DNA from: an uncultured Bacteroidota bacterium
GTDB lineage: Bacteria; Bacteroidota; Bacteroidia; Chitinophagales; Chitinophagaceae
Direction: 5' to 3'
NCBI GenBank assembly: GCA_903905685.1
Contig: CAIVHI010000389.1
Span: 1-26,266, forward strand
DNA length: 26,266 nucleotides
Under the pieces are notes generated by a model. The model was given only the letters and a program-made list of their open reading frames with translations, searched no databases and was not told the origin of the DNA. This document shows, one piece after another, positions 1 to 7,489 of this stretch (position 1 is its first letter; the number at the start of each line of letters is the position of its first letter). The translations under genes were made by a program, and so were the position numbers.

Positions 1-1
1 G

Positions 2-1732
2 TTCCTGCATAGCCATGCGCAGGTAAGTTGGCAGTGGGCACATGCCGGCGGCAGTGCCAGCCCGCTATTGAGCGGCACCGAAGACCAAGACATTGAAGAC
101 ATCACGACGGATAAGTGGGGCAACGTCTACGTTATTTCGGATATTTATACATTGGACGTGTATGTCGACACCGCTTCTTTTCCGGGATTTGGGAGCCCCA
201 ATGCCCGCGAAACCTGTATAGCATGCTTTCGTTGCGACGGTTCGCTGAAGTGGTACAAAATGATCATTGGGTCGGACGCCGAGGCCGAAGGCATCAGGGC
301 CGACACCATGGGCGGCGTCTACGTCACCGGTTCCGAGTATGTAAGTGCAGGAGCCGGCGATGGCGGCCCCAATAGCGGCTACATCATGAATGCCACAACC
401 ATCGACACCGTATTTGCGGCCGTCGATGGCTCCATCGGCGGCGGCACCAAGTATCGTGCCCAGTATGTGGCAAAGCTGGATACTGGCGGCAGCTTCAAGT
501 GGTTCAGGTGGATAGAGCCCGACACCACCACCATCTGGGCCTCTTACCAATCGAGGGTGTATGAAATGAGTGCCGACCCGTCGGGCGACCTGTTCATTTT
601 CTGCATGTTGAAACCCGGCATCTACGGCAACACCTACGTAGTGCCCGATTCGGTGCCTTACGGGCCGTACATACTCAAATACGACCGCGACGGCAACTGC
701 ACCGGCGGCATAGCATTGCCCATAACCAGCAAGCATTACGATGCTTGGCTGATGATGGAGCGCGACAGTAAAAGGAACCGGTTTTACTTTGATGGTTATT
801 CGGGCGGCACAGCCGGTGATACCGCTTGGCTGGGTGGGGAAATGATTTCGGGCACGTTCCTCGCCTGCTTCAACGATACAGGCGGTATGCTCTGGATGGC
901 CCACGACAGCATGACCGGCCCCATTGCAACGGTACAGAACCGCGTGGCGTTGGACCGCTTCGGCAATGTCTACATGACCGGTTGGTCGGAATGGGGGCTG
1001 TATTTCAATGGTACGGAGTTTACGGGCGGAGGCGCGTTTTTGGTTAAGGTGGATACCGACGGACACAACGTTTGGGTGTCGCAATGCGCCAACAACGATG
1101 CCGTGCAGGGTTACGGCGTTGCCATATCCAACGATACGGTGGCGGTATCGGGCATGTACTCCACCAACTTCATGACCTGGGGTGCAGATACCATAGGCGC
1201 TGCATCCATACCGTATCAGACCTTTGTGTGCCGGCTCGACGCAAATACGGGAGCCGGGATATTTCTCGACACCATCAAGACCGATGGAGGCCAATGCTTC
1301 CCAGGACATATGGGCATAGGCTCGATTACGGCAGACCAATTCGGGAATTTTTATGTGGGCGGCATGTTCTTGGGCAGCATATATACCGCCGGCGACACCC
1401 TCATGAACAGGGGGGCCTACAGCAATTGGTGGGTGGCCAAGTTGGGAACCGCCAATTGTGAAACACCCGTCATCGAGCTTGAAACGAAGGCCCAACGTCT
1501 GGCTGATGTAATGGTGTTCCCCAACCCTTCTTTTGGCGACATCACCATTAAGGGTGCCGAGGCCGGCACCATCATCCAAGTCCTCAACATGCACGGACAA
1601 CTTGTGTATTCGGGTATCGCAACCGACAATACCACAACCTGCCAACTGCCCAAATTGCCGGCGGGTTGCTACCTGTTGCGGCTTGCCGATGGGGTCGGCA
1701 ACCGGGAAAGCAGGATGTTCGTATTGGAATAA
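2..1732 (+). CDS. Secreted beta-propeller (SBBP-like) protein with T9SS sorting domain, 5' partial
   Basis: The frame is open to the left window edge, so the true start lies outside. The first visible residues, FLHSHAQVSWQWAHAGG, look like the end of a signal peptide cut after AQ, so probably only a few tens of bases are missing. The body repeats the pattern D-x-x-GNVYV/T-G and 'xxWxxxx' seen in SBBP/beta-propeller surface proteins of Bacteroidota, for example TDKWGNVYVISD, DRFGNVYMTG and DQFGNFYVGG. The last ~80 residues form a type A T9SS sorting domain: VFPNPSFGDITI, then VLNMHGQLVY, then LPAGCYLLRL. The protein is therefore expected to cross the outer membrane through T9SS and be released or anchored at the surface. 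The substrate or ligand is unknown. The next gene on the same strand is also a T9SS cargo. A long antisense reading frame over this gene is a codon-usage shadow. Confidence 0.85.
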   Translation, partial: FLHSHAQVSWQWAHAGGSASPLLSGTEDQDIEDITTDKWGNVYVISDIYTLDVYVDTASFPGFGSPNARETCIACFRCDGSLKWYKMIIGSDAEAEGIRADTMGGVYVTGSEYVSAGAGDGGPNSGYIMNATTIDTVFAAVDGSIGGGTKYRAQYVAKLDTGGSFKWFRWIEPDTTTIWASYQSRVYEMSADPSGDLFIFCMLKPGIYGNTYVVPDSVPYGPYILKYDRDGNCTGGIALPITSKHYDAWLMMERDSKRNRFYFDGYSGGTAGDTAWLGGEMISGTFLACFNDTGGMLWMAHDSMTGPIATVQNRVALDRFGNVYMTGWSEWGLYFNGTEFTGGGAFLVKVDTDGHNVWVSQCANNDAVQGYGVAISNDTVAVSGMYSTNFMTWGADTIGAASIPYQTFVCRLDANTGAGIFLDTIKTDGGQCFPGHMGIGSITADQFGNFYVGGMFLGSIYTAGDTLMNRGAYSNWWVAKLGTANCETPVIELETKAQRLADVMVFPNPSFGDITIKGAEAGTIIQVLNMHGQLVYSGIATDNTTTCQLPKLPAGCYLLRLADGVGNRESRMFVLE

Positions 1733-1739
1733 GTAGGCC

Positions 1740-1799
1740 ACGCACCCATCCCATGCGTGCCTGTATCAATACCGCCCGATATGTATTTCATGGGTGCGT
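1740..1799. repeat. Inverted repeat between the two T9SS cargo genes
   Basis: ACGCACCCAT at 1740-1749 is exactly complementary to ATGGGTGCGT at 1790-1799, a 10-bp arm with a 40-nt loop just after the stop at 1732. A competing smaller pairing exists between CACGC (1739-1743) and GCGTG (1755-1759). There is no T-tract, so a terminator is not supported; it may be a processing or protection hairpin, or chance. Confidence 0.35.
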
Positions 1800-1841
1800 C
1801 TTCCCAACCCTCCATCCCGTACTTTTACAAAAATTTTACTC

Positions 1842-3860
1842 ATGAGGCACATCGTATTCGTCTTATTGCTCCTGCCGGTATTGGCCAAGGCACAAATCAT
1901 CACTACCGTTGCTGGCAACGGCGCCTATGCAATAAGCGGTGAGGGTGGGGCGGCAACGATGGCTTCGTGCGACCCGCAGGGCGTTTTTGTAGACGGCCTC
2001 GAAAACATCTTCATAGCCGACAACTACAACAGCCGTGTTGAACAAGTGAGTCCGGCAGGCATCATCAACACCATTGCAGGCACAGGCACGAGTGGTTTTG
2101 GCGGCGATGGCGGCAGCGCAACGGCTGCCGAATTGTACAATGGGTTGGATGTAGCCAAGGATGCAGCGGGTAATCTCTATATCGTAGACCAAACCAACCA
2201 ACGCATACGCAAGGTGACTACCACAGGGGTCATTTCCACATTTGCCGGCACGGGCTATGGTGCCGGCACGGGTGTAGGCGGCTATAGTGGCGACGGTGCC
2301 GCGGCCACACTTGCCGAACTCTACAACCCCTATGCTGTGGCAGTAGATGCCGCAGGCAATGTATATATTGCAGATGGCGGCAACCATAGGATTAGGAAGG
2401 TGAATACCGCCGGCATCATATCGACATTTGCGGGTATAGGATCGGCCGGTTTTTCGGGCGATGGCCTTCAGGCCACCTTGGCGGCCCTGAACGAACCCAC
2501 AGGCGTAGCTCTAGACGATAGTGGCAACGTATTCATTGCCGATGCCAACAACAACCGGGTCAGAAAAGTGAATACTGCCGGGGTCATCTCCACCTTTGCC
2601 GGCAATGGTACCGCAGGATATTCCCTCGACGGAATCGCGGCCACGTCGTCCGCATTGAATGCCCCGATACGGGTGGCATGCAGCGGATTGGGTAACGTCT
2701 ACATTGCCGATGAGTTGAACAACCGCATCCGCAAAGTGAACAGCGCGGGTATCATTTCCACTTTTGCGGGTAATGGTACCTTGACCTACAGTGGCGATGG
2801 CGGCCCGGCAACCGCCGCCCAATTGTCGGCATATGGCGGCATTTCGGTTGATGGGGTCGAAAACGTCTACATTGCCGACCAAGGCAACCACAGGGTGCGC
2901 AAAGTAAGTGGCATCGTAGCTGGAAGCACCACGCTATGCGTGGGCCAAACTTCAACTTTTGCCGATGCAGTGCCCACAGGTGCTTGGAGCAGCAGCAATG
3001 CGGCCATTGCATCGGTGGGTATCGCAACGGGTATTGTCACCGGCGTTTCGAGCGGTGTGGCCACCATCACCTTCACGGGTAGCGGGGGTTACGCCACCGC
3101 CCAAGTCACCATCAACCCACTCGCTGTGGCCGGAGCCATAACCGGCACGGCCACAGCCTGCATAGGCTCTACGCTTACGCTGGCCGATACGGTAATGGGC
3201 GGCACATGGGCTGTGAGCAACAGCCATGCCATCGTTACCGCCGGTATGGTCACCTGTATTACTGCGGGAATCGATACCGTCAAATATTCCGTCACCAATT
3301 CCTGCGGCACCACCACGGCCACACATGCGATCACGATTTCTCCGCTTGCGAGCGTGGGTACCATTACGGGAATGGATACCGTATGCATAGGCCATTCCAT
3401 CACACTATCCGATTCCGTCTCGGGAGGCACCTGGGCCGCGGGTAGCGGCGATGCCACGGTATCGTCGATGGGCGTGGTCACAGGTGTGGCCGTTGGCGCA
3501 ACGACCATCAGCTATGCTGTGGCCAATGCCTGCGATACCGCCACTGCGGTTCTTGGCGTTTATGTCGACTCATCCAGTTACTGTTTCCCAACCACAGTGG
3601 CAATGCATAGTCCCCATGCCTTGGGTTTGCAAGTCTATCCCAATCCTGCTTCCGCGATGGCGACCCTGTTTTTGGCGACTCCTTTTGATGCAACAGCCAC
3701 CATCACCATTTGCGACCTGCTGGGCAGGCCCGTGCAAACCCTGACCGCATCCACCAACCGAGAAACGGCGTTGAAACCGGACTTGGCACCAGGGCTGTAT
3801 GTGGTGACAGCGCAGGTTGGTGGCGAGCGGTATGCGGTGAAGCTGAGTGTGGTGAAATGA
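1842..3860 (+). CDS. Secreted NHL-repeat protein with Ig-like repeats and T9SS sorting domain
   Basis: I start the gene at ATG 1842, because it opens directly into a signal peptide (MRHIVFVLLLLPVLAKAQ, cut after AQ); a GTG 48 bp upstream would put 16 unlikely residues in front. Residues ~18-355 hold six NHL repeats of about 56 residues, each built as 'I-I-S-T-F-A-G-x-G', 'GDGxxAT', 'GNVYIAD' and 'NxRIRKV', predicted to close into one six-bladed propeller. Residues ~355-590 hold three Ig-like (BIG_2 type) repeats, each beginning near a 'G-x-x-x-x-C-x-G' element. The final ~75 residues are a T9SS sorting domain (LQVYPNPASAMATLF, then LAPGLYVV). It is likely a cell-surface or secreted binding or adhesion protein; NHL propellers bind protein, RNA or sugar, so the ligand cannot be named. 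TACTTTTA at 1820-1827 is one base off the phylum's -7 box. Confidence 0.85.
   Translation: MRHIVFVLLLLPVLAKAQIITTVAGNGAYAISGEGGAATMASCDPQGVFVDGLENIFIADNYNSRVEQVSPAGIINTIAGTGTSGFGGDGGSATAAELYNGLDVAKDAAGNLYIVDQTNQRIRKVTTTGVISTFAGTGYGAGTGVGGYSGDGAAATLAELYNPYAVAVDAAGNVYIADGGNHRIRKVNTAGIISTFAGIGSAGFSGDGLQATLAALNEPTGVALDDSGNVFIADANNNRVRKVNTAGVISTFAGNGTAGYSLDGIAATSSALNAPIRVACSGLGNVYIADELNNRIRKVNSAGIISTFAGNGTLTYSGDGGPATAAQLSAYGGISVDGVENVYIADQGNHRVRKVSGIVAGSTTLCVGQTSTFADAVPTGAWSSSNAAIASVGIATGIVTGVSSGVATITFTGSGGYATAQVTINPLAVAGAITGTATACIGSTLTLADTVMGGTWAVSNSHAIVTAGMVTCITAGIDTVKYSVTNSCGTTTATHAITISPLASVGTITGMDTVCIGHSITLSDSVSGGTWAAGSGDATVSSMGVVTGVAVGATTISYAVANACDTATAVLGVYVDSSSYCFPTTVAMHSPHALGLQVYPNPASAMATLFLATPFDATATITICDLLGRPVQTLTASTNRETALKPDLAPGLYVVTAQVGGERYAVKLSVVK
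1890..2912 (+). repeat. Six tandem coding repeats (NHL blades)
   Basis: Within the NHL gene the DNA repeats in units of about 165-190 bp, each ending in a segment that encodes a variant of 'GNVYIADxxNNRIRKVNTAG'. Repeats 3 to 6 are the most alike and repeat 1 the most divergent. This is internal duplication of a protein domain, not a mobile repeat. Confidence 0.6.
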
Positions 3861-4064
3861 GGTCAAAGGAAAAATGGGTATTTCAGCGTACGTTGGAGAG
3901 CGGGTATGGCCGGCGCGAAGGAGACCTACAGATTGTGGCAAGCGACAATAGGAGCGAACGTTTGGAGGTTTTGTACCGCTGCGATAACGATTTTCTAATT
4001 TGTCATTCTTCGTCCTAATTCCGGCATTCGCTACCTTTACTGTGTTCCAGCGCAACCCGTGCTC

Positions 4065-5540
4065 ATGAAGATACGCAATAAAATCATCCTATTGGTTGTA
4101 GGGCTCATCCTGTTGCTGACGGCAACGGGATGGGTGACGTTCTACAAATTCTCGGAGGTGACGCAGCGGCTTAAAGCCATTGCGGGTAGCAATATCGCTT
4201 TGAGCAACAGGGTGGTGGAGCTCAACTTGGAGCATCTGGAACATACCGACCTGTTCAAGAAGGTGGTGGAAAAAGGCATCCTGCTGAAATCGGCACAAAT
4301 TGAACCGGCCGAATACAATGCCGCCAAAACCAAGTATGCCGGCGTTTGCAAACGGTTTGACGACGACCTGAAAAGCGAACAAGGCTTTTTGGACAGTGCC
4401 CGAACGTTGGCGGCACCCGGCGCCGACCATGCGTCCGACCTCCGCAAAAACCTCGACTCCGTGGTGGTGCTCCATGACATTTGCGCACCAAGGTCGCTCC
4501 AAGTGTTCGGCTACCTCGAAGCCGGCAATATAGACCATGCGCTTCCGCTGGCGGATACCTTTTACGGCAACGAAAAGAAAATCAATGCCCAATTGGCCGA
4601 CCTCCTGTCGGCCTACAACCACTATGCCGAGGCCAAGATTGTGGATGCCGGTACCGAGCAGCGCAATATCCTTTGGCAGTTGGTGGTCACCATAGGGCTC
4701 ATTTCGGGCATCGGCATACTGGGGGCTTTCCTGTTGGCAAGGGGCATACTGGCATCGCTGGGCAAGGCCGTGTGGTTTGCCCATGAAGTGGGTATGGGCA
4801 ACAGGGAAGTGCGTTTCGACAACATTCCACCCGACGAAATTGGAGGGTTGTTGCAGACCCTACGCAGCATGTTGGCGGCCTTGCGCGAGTCGGAACAGGC
4901 GGTGTTGGTGGAGAAAAAGAAGTCGGACGACCTGCTGCTAAACATCCTGCCCGGCGAAGTGGCCGACGAACTGAAAGACAAAGGCAGTGCCGATGCCCGG
5001 TTCTATGACGATGTTACAGTGCTGTTCACCGATTTCAAAGGGTTTACCACGGTTGCCGAACGCCTCACGCCCCAGCAGTTGGTGAACGAGCTGCATGAAT
5101 GTTTCAAAGGTTTCGACGAAATTATGGGGCGGTACGGCATAGAGAAAATCAAGACCGTGGGCGATGCCTACCTTGCCGTTTGCGGCCTGCCCGCACCCGA
5201 CCCGCACCATGCCGAAAAGGTGGTGGCGGCAGCCCAAGAAATCGTGGCCTTTATGCACCAACGAAGGCAGGCATTGGGCGACCAAACCTTTGAAGTGCGC
5301 GTGGGCATACACAGTGGCAGCGTTGTGGCCGGCATAGTGGGCGTGACGAAATTTGCCTACGACATTTGGGGCGACACCGTGAACACCGCCGCCCGCATGG
5401 AACAGAACGGCGAGCCCGGCAAAATCAACATCTCTCAAAGCACCTACAACCTGGTGCAGGGCAAGTTCAAGTGCACCTCCCGCGGCGAGATAGCGGCCAA
5501 GAACAAGGGGATGTTGGGGATGTATTTTGTGGAGGGGTAG
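4065..5540 (+). CDS. Membrane-anchored class III adenylate cyclase
   Basis: This 491-residue protein is predicted to make cAMP from ATP. I chose ATG 4065 over GTG 4059 because it gives a clean N-terminus. Residues ~7-27 form a first membrane helix, ~28-200 a helical extracytoplasmic sensor region, and ~205-228 a second membrane helix, followed by a HAMP-like linker, a short coiled coil near 275-290 and the cyclase catalytic domain ~310-490. The catalytic residues are visible: metal aspartates D323 (VLFTDFKGFT) and D367 (KTVGDAYLAV), adenine-selecting K363 and D433 (YDIWGD), and transition-state N440 and R444 (NTAARM). The Lys/Asp pair favours ATP over GTP. The layout is like bacterial sensor cyclases that signal across the inner membrane. 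What it senses is not visible. It stands alone between the T9SS cargo genes and the sulfur operon. Confidence 0.88.
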   Translation: MKIRNKIILLVVGLILLLTATGWVTFYKFSEVTQRLKAIAGSNIALSNRVVELNLEHLEHTDLFKKVVEKGILLKSAQIEPAEYNAAKTKYAGVCKRFDDDLKSEQGFLDSARTLAAPGADHASDLRKNLDSVVVLHDICAPRSLQVFGYLEAGNIDHALPLADTFYGNEKKINAQLADLLSAYNHYAEAKIVDAGTEQRNILWQLVVTIGLISGIGILGAFLLARGILASLGKAVWFAHEVGMGNREVRFDNIPPDEIGGLLQTLRSMLAALRESEQAVLVEKKKSDDLLLNILPGEVADELKDKGSADARFYDDVTVLFTDFKGFTTVAERLTPQQLVNELHECFKGFDEIMGRYGIEKIKTVGDAYLAVCGLPAPDPHHAEKVVAAAQEIVAFMHQRRQALGDQTFEVRVGIHSGSVVAGIVGVTKFAYDIWGDTVNTAARMEQNGEPGKINISQSTYNLVQGKFKCTSRGEIAAKNKGMLGMYFVEG

Positions 5541-5641
5541 GGCGACGGGATGGTCTTTATGGCCGCATGGTGGCCTGAGAAATAGCCTGCGGGCGTAGGC
5601 CGGCTTTAGCGACCCGAATGGAGGAGTTCCGGTTTATTTGT

Positions 5642-5649
5642 TAGTTTTG
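5642..5649 (+). promoter_or_regulatory. Candidate -7 box for the sulfur operon
   Basis: TAGTTTTG matches the Bacteroidota -7 consensus TAnnTTTG exactly. Its last base is only 5 nt before the GTG start at 5655, which would make the transcript leaderless or nearly so. I see no TTG 19 nt upstream. Confidence 0.4.
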
Positions 5650-5654
5650 CGATA

Positions 5655-6452
5655 GTGGTCTTAGGGTACGTTATTGCTATATTGATTGGAGTTTCCCTAG
5701 GGTTGATAGGGGCGGGTGGGTCTATTCTGGCTGTACCGGTATTGGTGTATCTCATGGCGGTGCCGCCCGTATTGGCCACTTCTTATTCGCTGTTTATCGT
5801 CGGCATTTCGGCAATGGCTGCGTCTTATTCCTATTGGAAAAACAAACTGCTCAACTTCAAAATGGCCGTCCTGTTCGGACTCCCTTCCGTGGTGGGCATC
5901 CTCATTTCCCGCAAGTTGCTTTTCCCCGCCATCCCCAAAGAGCTTTTCGCCATTGGTAAGTTCATGGTTACCAAAGACTTCGGCATCATGATGCTGTTGG
6001 CAAGCCTGATGATTCCGGCAGCTACCAAAATGATCCAAAAAACGCCTCCCGCAAAGGCGTCCGACGTGGATGGGTCGAAAAAGCCGAGTTCCATCATTCC
6101 GTTGATGGGCTTGGTGGTGGGTTTGATTGCCGGATTGGTTGGTGTTGGTGGCGGATTCTTAATCATTCCGGTATTGGTAGTTGTAGCCGGCCAGCCCATG
6201 AAGAGCGCCATCGGCACCTCCCTCTTCATTATTGCTGTCAACTCCCTCATCGGCTTTTCGGGAGACCTCACGAATCACGTACCGATTGATTGGCACTTCC
6301 TGTTTATTTTTTCATCTTTTGCCCTTGCCGGCATTTTTGTAGGCACGTACCTTTCCAAATTCATCTCCGGACAAAAACTGAAACCGATTTTTGGATGGGT
6401 GGTGATGCTGGTGGGCATCTACATCATTGCAGACAAACTTTTCCATTCTTAA
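5655..6452 (+). CDS. TauE/SafE-family sulfite/anion permease
   Basis: This 265-residue protein has about eight hydrophobic segments and the twin half-repeat of the TauE/SafE (COG0730) family: 'GxSLGLIGAGGSILAVPVLVYL' near the N-terminus and the matching 'GLVAGLVGVGGGFLIIPVLV' near residue 155-180. The family moves sulfite, sulfoacetate or related anions across the inner membrane. The GTG start at 5655 is chosen because relatives begin just before 'LGYxxAILIG', and no ATG occurs in frame before it. It is the first gene of a four-gene run with gaps of 24, 11 and 27 nt. The partners (YeeE/YedE halves and a SoxB-like enzyme) make a sulfur substrate more likely than any other anion, but the exact one and the direction of transport are inference. 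Confidence 0.85.
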   Translation: MVLGYVIAILIGVSLGLIGAGGSILAVPVLVYLMAVPPVLATSYSLFIVGISAMAASYSYWKNKLLNFKMAVLFGLPSVVGILISRKLLFPAIPKELFAIGKFMVTKDFGIMMLLASLMIPAATKMIQKTPPAKASDVDGSKKPSSIIPLMGLVVGLIAGLVGVGGGFLIIPVLVVVAGQPMKSAIGTSLFIIAVNSLIGFSGDLTNHVPIDWHFLFIFSSFALAGIFVGTYLSKFISGQKLKPIFGWVVMLVGIYIIADKLFHS

Positions 6453-6476
6453 AACGCCAATTTTTCGACAGGACTC

Positions 6477-7040
6477 ATGAAAGAATTTTTATCGCAACCT
6501 TGGCCCTGGTATGTTTCCGGGCCTTTGATAGGCTTGATGGTGCCTGTGTTGCTGTTCATCGGCAACAAACCGTTTGGCATTTCTTCGTCGCTAAAACACG
6601 TTTGCGCAGCCTGCATTCCCAACCGGGCCGATTATTTTAAATACGACTGGAAGAAGGAATTGTGGTGTGTGGTGTTCGCCATAGGCATCATTTGCGGCGG
6701 ATTCCTTGCGGGAACCGTTTTCCAAAATCCCAACCCCGTCAAGATTACGCCCGATGCGGTTGCTACACTCAGCGCCATGGGCGTGAAAGATTTTGCCGGA
6801 CTGCACCCCTCCGGGCTGTTCAATTTTCAGGCCATTTTCACCCTGAAGGGCTTCCTGCTGATAGTGGTGGGCGGATTTTGCGTGGGCTTCGGCACCCGCT
6901 ATGCCGAAGGTTGCACATCGGGCCACTCCATCATGGGTATATCCAACCTGCAAGTGCCGTCCATGATTGCCACCGCGTGCTTCTTTGCAGGTGGCCTGTT
7001 GATGACCTGGTTCATCCTTCCACATATTTTAAACCTCTAA
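6477..7040 (+). CDS. YeeE/YedE-family sulfur transporter, first half
   Basis: This 187-residue membrane protein has about four to five hydrophobic segments. It belongs to the YeeE/YedE family (COG2391), whose characterised members take up thiosulfate through conserved membrane cysteines. The diagnostic loop is GFGTRYAEGCTSGHSIMG, with the key cysteine at C146; a C-x-x-C pair sits at C43/C46. In many Bacteroidota the transporter is split into two short proteins, and the next gene supplies the other half. ATG 6477 is 24 nt after the TauE stop, so the genes are probably co-transcribed. The substrate assignment (thiosulfate or another sulfane-sulfur compound) follows from the family and the SoxB-like neighbour. 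Confidence 0.88.
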   Translation: MKEFLSQPWPWYVSGPLIGLMVPVLLFIGNKPFGISSSLKHVCAACIPNRADYFKYDWKKELWCVVFAIGIICGGFLAGTVFQNPNPVKITPDAVATLSAMGVKDFAGLHPSGLFNFQAIFTLKGFLLIVVGGFCVGFGTRYAEGCTSGHSIMGISNLQVPSMIATACFFAGGLLMTWFILPHILNL

Positions 7041-7051
7041 CGCCACGCCAA

Positions 7052-7462
7052 ATGAAACTACTCCGTTATTTTTTCGTCGGCATCTTTTTCGGCTTCCTCC
7101 TCATCAAGGCCGAGGTCATCTCGTGGTTCCGCATTCAGGAAATGTTCCACTTCCAATCGTTCCACATGTATGGCATCATGATGAGCGCCATGGCGGTGGG
7201 TATGACTTCCATTTTCCTCATCAAGAAGTTGAAGGCCAAGACCCTATCGGGGGAAGAAATCAAAATCGCGCCGAAGAAGTTTACCTGGGGCAATGTGATA
7301 GGCGGACTCATTTTCGGGCTGGGCTGGGCATTGACCGGTGCTTGTCCGGGGCCGCTCTATGCATTGGTGGGTGGTGGGGTGCCGGTAATGGCCATTGCCA
7401 TTCTCAGCGCCATTTTGGGTACCTTTACCTACGGTTTGATACGGAACAAGCTTCCGCACTAG
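7052..7462 (+). CDS. YeeE/YedE-family sulfur transporter, second half (DUF6691-like)
   Basis: The start is ATG 7052; the frame is open well upstream, but that part is the shadow of the preceding gene. The 136-residue product has about four membrane helices and carries the second conserved family loop, FGLGWALTGACPGPLYALVGG, with cysteine C98. This matches the short DUF6691-type partner commonly paired with a longer YeeE/YedE protein. The two cysteine loops (C146 of the partner and C98 here) would line one pore if the halves assemble like full-length YeeE. It lies 11 nt after the first half and 27 nt before the SoxB-like gene. Confidence 0.87.
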   Translation: MKLLRYFFVGIFFGFLLIKAEVISWFRIQEMFHFQSFHMYGIMMSAMAVGMTSIFLIKKLKAKTLSGEEIKIAPKKFTWGNVIGGLIFGLGWALTGACPGPLYALVGGGVPVMAIAILSAILGTFTYGLIRNKLPH

Positions 7463-7489
7463 TCTTACCTTACCTCCAATCCTCTTACC

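Noticed and set aside
65..1741. A 558-codon open frame on the minus strand opposite the first T9SS gene
   Set aside because: It is a shadow caused by codon bias. Its product has no domain or signal peptide, whereas the plus-strand frame has a clear sorting domain and repeats.
5583..5620. Small GC-rich hairpin after the cyclase gene as a terminator
   Set aside because: The stem is only about 6 bp with a wobble pair and no proper T-run follows.
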